A stretch of DNA of 11,695 bases from Bacteroidota bacterium (GTDB lineage Bacteria > Bacteroidota > Bacteroidia > Chitinophagales > Chitinophagaceae): contig JAFAFR010000026.1 of NCBI GenBank assembly GCA_023423405.1, positions 1 to 11,695 of the forward strand, given 5' to 3'. A model generated the notes under the pieces. It searched no databases. It was given only the letters and a program-made list of their open reading frames with translations, and was not told the origin of the DNA. A program made the translations under genes and the position numbers. Every line of letters begins with the position of its first letter. Positions within the stretch are counted from its first letter, which is position 1. This document shows positions 1-6,028 of this stretch, piece after piece.

Positions 1-56
1 TCGGTAACCAAATACCCGGCAGCTTCGCGTTTGTCAGCAGGCGTTACAGCTTTTTT
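1..56 (-). CDS. IS3-family transposase OrfB, 5' end only (made by -1 frameshift)
   Basis: OrfB is the DDE integrase-type catalytic subunit of IS3 elements. Only its first residues lie in the window. In the -1 frame relative to orfA, the minus strand reads AVTPADKREAAGYLVT after the slippery site, close to the usual linker and start of IS407-group OrfB (of the type KREAV.YL). This frame is closed by a TGA at 59-57 directly upstream, and no start codon occurs between there and the window edge. The product can therefore only arise as an OrfA-OrfB fusion by frameshifting, unless a start lies beyond base 1. The DDE residues are outside the window. Confidence 0.75.
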
Positions 57-310
57 TCAATGAGATTTTTCATCGCCCGGTTCTCGAAAGTGAGCTCCGC
101 CACGATTTTCTTGTACTGGCTGAGTTCGGCTTCCATGTCTTTGATCCGCTTGATCTCGCTGGCCTGCATACCGCCAAATTTGGCTTTCCAGTTGTAAAAG
201 GTCGCCTCGCTGATGCCCAACTCCCGGCTGATCTCTTTGGCCGTAACACCAGCTTCCTGCCGCTTGATCGCAGCGGCTATCTGGCTCTCTGTAAATGTTG
301 ACTTTTTCAT
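44..310 (-). CDS. IS3-family transposase OrfA (helix-turn-helix subunit)
   Basis: This 88-residue protein binds the ends of its insertion sequence and, as an OrfA-OrfB fusion, takes part in transposition. The N-terminus (KKSTFTESQIAAAIK) and the motif ELGISEATFYNWKAKFGG (about residues 30-47) match the helix-turn-helix of IS407-group OrfA proteins. Residues 50-88 form a leucine-zipper-like coiled coil, as expected for OrfA multimerisation. The length is normal for the family. The gene ends at a TAA just past an A AAA AAG slippery heptamer. The start at 310 gives the usual MKKS N-terminus, 66 bases inside the inferred IS end. Nothing in it looks degraded. Confidence 0.93.
   Translation of the reverse strand: MKKSTFTESQIAAAIKRQEAGVTAKEISRELGISEATFYNWKAKFGGMQASEIKRIKDMEAELSQYKKIVAELTFENRAMKNLIEKKL
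50..56 (-). promoter_or_regulatory. Programmed -1 ribosomal frameshift site of the IS3 element
   Basis: The minus strand carries the heptamer A AAA AAG in the correct register: GA[A AAA AAG] in the orfA frame, four codons from its end. This is the classical IS3 slippery sequence. The orfB frame opens directly from it. Confidence 0.8.
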
Positions 311-376
311 ACCTGACAGTTTAAATGTAAATAGATTACGCTACTTTATAACTGCCGAATTTTAGGTGCGCTTACA

Positions 377-563
377 CCCCCAGCTTCATGTCAAAATCGA
401 CCAGCGCATCGTCTGCATAGCTGCCGCCACCGGACTTGCTGAAGTCGCCAAACAAAATCCGGTTGGCAGGGTCATACCCATATGCCCGGTTGATGCCATT
501 GCCCGAGGTCCGCCACAACTGGCCGCTGATATTGCCGGTCAGGTAGTTCTTTACTTCGAAGGC
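377..563 (-). pseudogene. Remnant of a second RHS/YD-repeat gene, cut by the IS element
   Basis: In one minus-strand frame this stretch reads AFEVKNYLTGNISGQLWR and goes on with ...NRAYGYDPANRILFGDFSKSG... to FDMKLG. It then enters the IS end and meets a stop (GTG TAA). It aligns by eye with the intact RHS protein of this window (around its residues 650-706: YNGNIKGSVWRSKGDGVLRS, YGYDKVNRLLSAAFSG, VTLGNG), so it is a YD-repeat segment from just upstream of an RHS core. The match is clear at protein level but the DNA has diverged, so it is not a recent duplication. It has no start codon or N-terminal part. Its right end overlaps the last 13 bases of the lipoprotein gene in another frame. The rest of this gene may continue beyond the IS, left of the window. 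Confidence 0.8.
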
Positions 564-1120
564 TCTTCCAAGTATTTGATTGTTTGAAAAACTTCCAGTG
601 CATATTGTTGCGACAAAATATCTAAATCCTGCCCATATAGTGAGAAACTTACTCCATCCCTTAGCCTAGGCACATATATACCTGTAATGCCCACCCCAAC
701 CTTTTTTGGGATAATTAGTTTGGCAACGATCCCGTTAATTGTATCGTATAGATAATATTGTTTAGCGAATATTTTTTCAACATAATCTTCCTCGGGAGTT
801 TCAGAAAAAAAAACAGAATTTGAATCGATGCTATATTTACCACGAGAAAACAGCGAATCCCGAAGCCGGATATTGAATACGGGGAAATCAGGTTCAGCTA
901 GTGTATTAACAAACTCACCAAGCTCACCTCGCAAGACCATCCCTTTATTATCTTTTATTTCAAATGCATAACTATCTATGCCTTTTTTATCAGTCAATGA
1001 GCTACCTTTCCTAACACTTAATTTCAGACTGTTTCTGACATATAATTCCTCCCTCCCAGGCTTACATCCAAGGCACGATGCAAAGATTAAGAAAAGAATA
1101 TACGATCTATTGAACTCCAT
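551..1120 (-). CDS. Putative lipoprotein, candidate immunity protein for the metzincin toxin
   Basis: This 189-residue protein belongs to no family I recognise. It starts with a short positive region and a hydrophobic stretch (residues 7-15), followed by Cys16 and Cys19 in IFASCLGCKPG. That looks like a lipoprotein signal peptide, so the mature protein would be anchored in the envelope. The rest is soluble, beta-rich and charged. Its ATG lies inside the toxin gene, which it overlaps by 14 bases in a different frame, so translation is probably coupled. A small AT-rich gene directly after an RHS toxin tip is the usual place for the immunity gene, and an envelope location suits protection against a protease acting in the periplasm. 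The immunity role is inferred from position. The last residues (about PSK) and the stop are encoded by bases shared with the downstream RHS remnant, so the C-terminus may not be original. One line sampled inside it (961-1020) has 20 of 60 GC. Confidence 0.8.
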   Translation of the reverse strand: MEFNRSYILFLIFASCLGCKPGREELYVRNSLKLSVRKGSSLTDKKGIDSYAFEIKDNKGMVLRGELGEFVNTLAEPDFPVFNIRLRDSLFSRGKYSIDSNSVFFSETPEEDYVEKIFAKQYYLYDTINGIVAKLIIPKKVGVGITGIYVPRLRDGVSFSLYGQDLDILSQQYALEVFQTIKYLEEPSK

Positions 1121-1724
1121 AACGTTTCTTTAAGTTTTGTAACGCTTTTCTTCTATCAATATTATCAGGCTCTCCTTGATATACTCCATTTTTCTTATAG
1201 TCTTTACCTCCAAGAAAATTCCACATTAAAAACCGATCATTTGCGTCCAATTTACTTGATGCTTTTCCAAACTCTACAAACTCTGCCATTAGTCCAGTTT
1301 TAGAATGGCCCAACCCCATTATATGGCCGAATTCATGCATAATTACGCTTGCCATCTCTTTGGGCTTCAAACTGTTTTCAACTAACCCAACTCCAGAATT
1401 ATTTTTCCTATCGGCAACGCCAACTTCATTTCCTGGAATATCATCAACTAGTTGGATAACATATCCACTATTGTCACCAATTGCATTTTCAGAAGAAGCC
1501 GTTCTAATATCCAGATTAAAATCTACATTAATTGTTCCGCCTAGCTCATCATTTAATTTGGATGCTATCGATCCACTAAAGCTTTCTCCAATTTTATACA
1601 TTTCAGATATAACTGCTCCAGGCAGTTTATCATTGGACCCAATGATGGTAACTCTTGCCTGTATGCTAACATCCAATGTATATGTTCCATCTTTGTTTTC
1701 TCGTCTTCGTATGCTTATAACCAT
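1107..1724 (-). other. Variable toxin tip of the RHS protein: metzincin domain
   Basis: This is the part of the RHS gene after the DPDGMNPGD boundary, residues 1263-1467. It holds the zinc ligands His1392, His1396 and His1402, the catalytic Glu1393, the Gly1399 turn and the presumed Met-turn at Met1408. It is visibly richer in A and T than the shell: the line 1561-1620 has 21 of 60 GC, against 33 of 60 at 4201-4260 and 47 of 60 at 2341-2400. That fits an exchangeable cassette added to a conserved shell. A basic tail (DRRKALQNLKKRYG) follows the protease core. The substrate cannot be told from the sequence. Confidence 0.8.
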
Positions 1725-4700
1725 GTCACCGGGATTCATCCCGTCAGGATCAATAAATCGAGTTGGATTGTTAAATGCATAATTATAAGGACTCCACCTT
1801 CGCATTGAATCCGCCATCGGATCAAGCACATGAAACCTTCCAATCTGCGGATCATACATCCTTGCCCCATAGTCGTATGACTCCAGTCCACTTCCATCAC
1901 TGAACTCCTTATCCTGCTTCTCCTTGCCGTTGTATTCATACTTGTTGTCGAGCCTGTTCATCGCTCTGGAACTGATCCCTGCCATGGTGAGACCAAACGG
2001 ATAGTAGTGTGTCTCCTCCAGCAGGGGGCCGGGGGTGTGCGTCACATTCAGGTTGTCAAAGAACACCGGGATATTACTCTCGTTACTTACATAAATATAA
2101 ACATATCCGTTCTTTTGAGCCGTCACCGGGCTGCTAAAAAAAGCCGTAATATCGGAATACACCGGCGTGGTGCTGCCGGAGCTAAAACCATTCACCGGCG
2201 CCACATTTCCCTGACCCGCATACCTGAACTGCTCGTCGAAGAACAGGTAGTTCAAATAGGCCTTGGGCCGGGTGCTGGTCTCCGTTCGGTTACTGTTGAA
2301 CGTGGTAAAAGTACTGGCAGGGTTCAGCGTCTCGATCACCGGCGCGGTCACCCCCTTGGCGGCGGCCAGGGGACTGGCGCCCAGCGCTGCCAGCAGTTCC
2401 GATACCCCCACCGTAGTGGGACTGGCGCCGTAATTGCCGCCGGCAGGTGGTGTGTAAATAGCGCTGACCTTCATTTTGATCACATCGCCGGCCATTACCT
2501 TCAGGATCATGGCCAGCCCCGTTTTATTGGTGGTAGCTGCAGAGCCATGCGTCTGGTACAGCTTGCTGCCGAACTGCGGGTAGGACGAAGCGCCGGTAAC
2601 CGCCGACTTATCCGTGATCCGGGCATCCTGGATGCTGTAAATCTTCTTCTCCGCCGGCAGCGGCGTAGTCTCCAGCGTAGCCGGCAGATAACAAACACCC
2701 TCGTTCTGCTCGGTCAATACGCTGCGCACATTCCCCAAATGATCCTTCAGGAAATAGTCGTAGATAAACCGCAGCGGCAGGGCGGTGCAACCCGTGCCTG
2801 CCTGCTCCAGCCGGATGCGGCCTTCTTCAAAGCCCAGGAACATCAACCGGTCGCTGTAGTTCAGCGAAGTCGCTCCCGTGGCATGATGGTATTTGGTTTC
2901 ATACACCGCCCCGTTCAGGTAAACGGTGGTGGTCGTTATTTTCGTAGTCACCTTACCGGTAGACGTTTCTACCTCCGCAGCCTCTTCATCCACGATCTTC
3001 TTCAGCTTTGCGCCGGTGTTGTCGTACACATACGACACTTCGCCTTTGACATTTGTACCGTCCTTCGTGACTTTCAGGTTCACCGGAAGGTTCAAGAAAT
3101 TGTAAGAGATCTCTTTAATCTTCTTATTCAAATCCTTGGTCAGATTGCCGTTTCCATCGTAGACATAGTCGTTCGTACCGGTATTGAAATTGTCAAAATC
3201 TGACCTTCGCTGCGTGGCCAGCCCATTGTCGTTCACATATTGCAGCTTGTTGCTTTGGCCGCTCTGCTCATAGCTGTAGGTCAACTGGTCGAGGGTGGCG
3301 CCGTTCTGGCCATTGGCCCATCCCTTTTGCGTCATGGCCTTGATATTTCCGTTATAATCGTAGGCCAGGTTAGGATCTGACCCATTCCCCAGGGTCACCG
3401 AATAGTCTTCCCCGCTGGCGCCGGAAAAAGCGGCCGACAACAAACGGTTCACCTTATCGTATCCATAGGTATAGGAACGCAATACACCATCGCCCTTGCT
3501 CCTCCATACCGACCCCTTGATATTGCCATTGTACAGGCCCGTTCCAAAATTCTTATTCTGCGCTGCCTTGTCATAGCCCAGCTCAAATCCGAACCATTTA
3601 TTGGCCGGACTGGCCCCGGCCGGCACAAAATCCTTGTTCAACGACAATAACCATCCCCTGATATTGTACTGAAATTCGTTAAGCGCAAGACTGGCGCCCA
3701 GGGTTTTGTTACCCAGTTGTCCAATGGCATCATAGCTCATTTGGCTAACTGATTTCCAGGCGCTGTAATTGCCGCTGTTCACCTGCGGGTACCTGAGGGA
3801 TTTTTCTGTTTTGGTCAGCCGCCACAGATCGTCGTACAGGTACCGGGTCCATATCTCGTGCTCTACGCCGCTGTTACCATTTTTCTGAAGCACTGCCTGC
3901 GCACCGATGCTTCCATTGAAGCAATAGAGCGTGGTCGTTATATCGATCCCGCCCGTAATGTTCAGGCTTTTCTGCTGGATGACCCTGCCTTTTTCGTCGT
4001 AAATAAAAGACGTATAAATGGCCGGCAATGTTTTTTGCCAGACACCGGTTATTTTACCCATCGTTTGTGAAGACTGCGCCGGTGTAACGGGGTAACTGGC
4101 AAGGTTATCCGAAACCAGTTTGCTGTTAAAGCTGGAGGTAAATGTGGCGAATGATGCAGTAAGCATGCTGGTCCACTGGTAATTGTCGTAATACGTTGCC
4201 GTCAGCACGGTGGAAGCGGTGGTGGATGGAAAAGCGGATACCAGTGTATATTGTGGCTGCTCGCTGACCGACTGAAGAAAATACTCGTACCGGTTCATCG
4301 GGTTCTGCATGATATTGGACTGGATGGCCGATTGCGTGGAAGCATTGACGTAAATGCCGGTAACCACGGGCCTGTTCAGGATATCGTATTTGGTATAAAT
4401 CCACTCATTCTTTGCCCTCTGGTTGCCGTCCTGGACCAGCACGAGCCGGTCCCATTTATCGTACACCATAGCCACGTATGCAGCTCCCGGGTTCTTTTTC
4501 AGGATCATCCTGCCGCGCCCATCGTATTCATAGCGGAAACAAAACTCATTTTTGATCACGGTCATGTTGCTGTTGCTGCTGGCCGGCCAACTGTTTGCCT
4601 GCATAAAATCCACGCCGCGGGGCTGGATCACTACCCTGAGCTGCTGAAAATCATCGTACACATAGTAGGTGCAGATCCAGTTGGCATGCCCCGAGCCGGC

Positions 4701-5510
4701 ACCATTGTCGGACACCGCTCCCAGTTGCACTTTTTTCAGTACCGGCTTTCCTTCTTTATTGATAAATGTTACAGAATAATTTCCCTCTTCATCTACTGTA
4801 ATGATCTTCTGCAGTTGACCGGCCGTATAAGCGACCGAACTGAATTCAGAGAAACCATTCGCAACGGCTGCTCCCATGGTAAAATAGCGAACGGCATCAG
4901 TTGCCGTATTCGCTGCGTAGATCGTTTTAACACCCCTGCCCGCCTGCACCCAACTGCTGCCCGGCGCCATGGCCAGCTCCGGACGATTGAGTGGCGAATT
5001 TTCAAAATCGGTCTTCCCGTAAAAATAGGTCTCGCCCTGGCCCTTAACCGGACTATAAGCATAACCGGTACTGAAGAAAGTGGCCTGCTGCTGATAGGGA
5101 TTCAGCTTCAGCGTACCATCTGCAATATTGGTATAGGAGCCGATGGTGTTTGCGCCAAAGGGCAGGTATTGCAGGTTCTCCCGTCCGTATGCATCGTAGT
5201 AATGCGGCGTAACCAGATCCACATATTGCGCGTTTACCAGCGCACCTTTTTTCTGCACTTCCTGGAAAGGGCGGCCCAGTCCATCGAAAAAACTGGTGGT
5301 TACCGCAACTTCCTTTGTCGTTTTTGTGCTGAGCGCCAGCGGATCCGTTTGCGGCGAAGTGGCAACAGCAGCTTTGATGGAATTGGTGACGATGGAACTG
5401 CTGTAGGCTGCCGGCTGAACCTGGGCTGCTGCCATGGTACCGGTCAGTAACAGGAAGCAAAGCATTGCTGCCTGTGGCCCGCAAAAGATTTTATTTGTAG
5501 GGAGTTGCAT
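1107..5510 (-). CDS. RHS-family polymorphic toxin with C-terminal metzincin zinc-protease domain
   Basis: This 1467-residue exported protein has an N-terminal signal peptide (about residues 1-29, ending MAAAQ). Next comes a DUF6443-like region (about 30-260, SFFDGLGRPFQEVQKKG). YD repeats follow, such as YEYDGRGRMILKKNPG, YDEKGRVIQQK and YDYNGNIKAM. The RHS core starts with DHLGNVRSVLTE (923-934), is interrupted by a roughly 234-residue beta-rich insert, and resumes with YYPFGL...YGARMYDPQIGRF...DPDGM (1169-1258). In related Rhs and TcC proteins a YD shell encloses the tip, and the shell is cut just after the core. The last 205 residues carry HEFGHIMGLGH (1392-1402), a complete HExxHxxGxxH zinc motif, and GLM with Met1408 as a probable Met-turn, so the tip is a matrixin-like metzincin. 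No type IX secretion tail is seen. The gene follows 14 bases after its upstream neighbour and overlaps the lipoprotein gene. The toxin role is inferred from architecture. Confidence 0.92.
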   Translation of the reverse strand: MQLPTNKIFCGPQAAMLCFLLLTGTMAAAQVQPAAYSSSIVTNSIKAAVATSPQTDPLALSTKTTKEVAVTTSFFDGLGRPFQEVQKKGALVNAQYVDLVTPHYYDAYGRENLQYLPFGANTIGSYTNIADGTLKLNPYQQQATFFSTGYAYSPVKGQGETYFYGKTDFENSPLNRPELAMAPGSSWVQAGRGVKTIYAANTATDAVRYFTMGAAVANGFSEFSSVAYTAGQLQKIITVDEEGNYSVTFINKEGKPVLKKVQLGAVSDNGAGSGHANWICTYYVYDDFQQLRVVIQPRGVDFMQANSWPASSNSNMTVIKNEFCFRYEYDGRGRMILKKNPGAAYVAMVYDKWDRLVLVQDGNQRAKNEWIYTKYDILNRPVVTGIYVNASTQSAIQSNIMQNPMNRYEYFLQSVSEQPQYTLVSAFPSTTASTVLTATYYDNYQWTSMLTASFATFTSSFNSKLVSDNLASYPVTPAQSSQTMGKITGVWQKTLPAIYTSFIYDEKGRVIQQKSLNITGGIDITTTLYCFNGSIGAQAVLQKNGNSGVEHEIWTRYLYDDLWRLTKTEKSLRYPQVNSGNYSAWKSVSQMSYDAIGQLGNKTLGASLALNEFQYNIRGWLLSLNKDFVPAGASPANKWFGFELGYDKAAQNKNFGTGLYNGNIKGSVWRSKGDGVLRSYTYGYDKVNRLLSAAFSGASGEDYSVTLGNGSDPNLAYDYNGNIKAMTQKGWANGQNGATLDQLTYSYEQSGQSNKLQYVNDNGLATQRRSDFDNFNTGTNDYVYDGNGNLTKDLNKKIKEISYNFLNLPVNLKVTKDGTNVKGEVSYVYDNTGAKLKKIVDEEAAEVETSTGKVTTKITTTTVYLNGAVYETKYHHATGATSLNYSDRLMFLGFEEGRIRLEQAGTGCTALPLRFIYDYFLKDHLGNVRSVLTEQNEGVCYLPATLETTPLPAEKKIYSIQDARITDKSAVTGASSYPQFGSKLYQTHGSAATTNKTGLAMILKVMAGDVIKMKVSAIYTPPAGGNYGASPTTVGVSELLAALGASPLAAAKGVTAPVIETLNPASTFTTFNSNRTETSTRPKAYLNYLFFDEQFRYAGQGNVAPVNGFSSGSTTPVYSDITAFFSSPVTAQKNGYVYIYVSNESNIPVFFDNLNVTHTPGPLLEETHYYPFGLTMAGISSRAMNRLDNKYEYNGKEKQDKEFSDGSGLESYDYGARMYDPQIGRFHVLDPMADSMRRWSPYNYAFNNPTRFIDPDGMNPGDMVISIRRRENKDGTYTLDVSIQARVTIIGSNDKLPGAVISEMYKIGESFSGSIASKLNDELGGTINVDFNLDIRTASSENAIGDNSGYVIQLVDDIPGNEVGVADRKNNSGVGLVENSLKPKEMASVIMHEFGHIMGLGHSKTGLMAEFVEFGKASSKLDANDRFLMWNFLGGKDYKKNGVYQGEPDNIDRRKALQNLKKRYGVQ

Positions 5511-5524
5511 ATCGCTGCCGTTGT

Positions 5525-6022
5525 TTATTCAGAAAAATTTGATTCGATGGTTTCGAGTACCCGTTCTGTTGGAGCATTTTTTTCAAACACAGCGAACAGG
5601 GTCCCTTTTTCGCTGATCACAAAAACCTGCCCGGCAACAAATTGCTTCACCGAAAAATGACCATTCCTTTCAGGGTCGGAGAGCCACGCTGCAAACTGGT
5701 TTTCATTGGAAGCAGGCGCATAGGGGCGGGCCAGAAGCAAATTGCTTTTAGAAACCTGCAATCGTTGGAACTCTCGGGGTGCATCTGTTGGGGAAACCGG
5801 AAGCGCCAGGAACACAGCCTGTGGCGCCTTCTGTTGCAGCACTTCCATTTGCTGCAGCAGCGAACCGGCCTGTTCATTGGGATCAAAGGAAAACAGGACG
5901 ACCTTTTTGCCGGCATATCGCACCATGGGAATTCGCTCCCCATCGATCCCTGTAAACTCAAGCGAGTAAAAAGGCTCTGTGCCAACCCATACATGAAGAA
6001 GCAGGAATAAGATTGATTTCAT
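5525..6022 (-). CDS. Exported glutathione-peroxidase-like protein without catalytic residues
   Basis: This 165-residue protein has a short signal-like N-terminus (K2, hydrophobic 4-13). FYSLEFTGIDGERIPMVRY and AGKKVVLFSF (residues 18-46) resemble the opening of glutathione peroxidases (F.dI.G..v.l..y.GK.vL). HFSVKQFV and GQVFVISEKG (122-140) resemble their WNFxKFLV...G region. The protein contains no cysteine at all. Where the peroxidatic Cys would lie, after VVLFSF, the sequence is DPNEQAG. The catalytic Trp-Asn is replaced by Gly-His before FSVKQF, and I see no catalytic Gln. It is therefore probably a thioredoxin-fold scaffold or binding protein with no peroxidase activity. It sits 6 bases after the YD-repeat gene and 14 bases before the RHS toxin, so it is most likely co-translated with both. 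A role in folding or assembly of the toxin is inference. A diverged redoxin or SCO-like protein is an alternative family call. Confidence 0.7.
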   Translation of the reverse strand: MKSILFLLLHVWVGTEPFYSLEFTGIDGERIPMVRYAGKKVVLFSFDPNEQAGSLLQQMEVLQQKAPQAVFLALPVSPTDAPREFQRLQVSKSNLLLARPYAPASNENQFAAWLSDPERNGHFSVKQFVAGQVFVISEKGTLFAVFEKNAPTERVLETIESNFSE

Positions 6023-6028
6023 ACTGTT

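Larger units (their letters stand above)
1..376 (-). mobile_element. IS3-family (IS407-group) insertion sequence, partial: one end and orfA present
   Basis: The element is read right to left and leaves the window at base 1. It contains a complete orfA, a slippery frameshift site and the first codons of orfB, the standard IS3 layout. The outer end is placed at 376. Here the minus strand starts TGTAAGCGCACCT, with the TG expected at an IS3 terminus, and the RHS reading frame to the right (377-563) is lost exactly there. The other terminus and the target duplication lie outside the window, so the terminal inverted repeat cannot be confirmed by pairing. The end position is therefore inferred from the TG and from the break in the RHS frame. 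Confidence 0.85.

Noticed and set aside
366..587. Plus-strand open frame of 73 codons across the IS end
   Set aside because: The minus strand of the same bases encodes a recognisable RHS segment, and the frame spans an insertion joint.
2007..5450. Long plus-strand open frames of 398 codons (2007-3203) and 399 codons (4251-5450) opposite the RHS gene
   Set aside because: They lie antisense to a well-supported gene with clear RHS motifs. Their products are rich in Arg, His and Ile with no domain pattern, as expected from the complement of a GC-rich gene.
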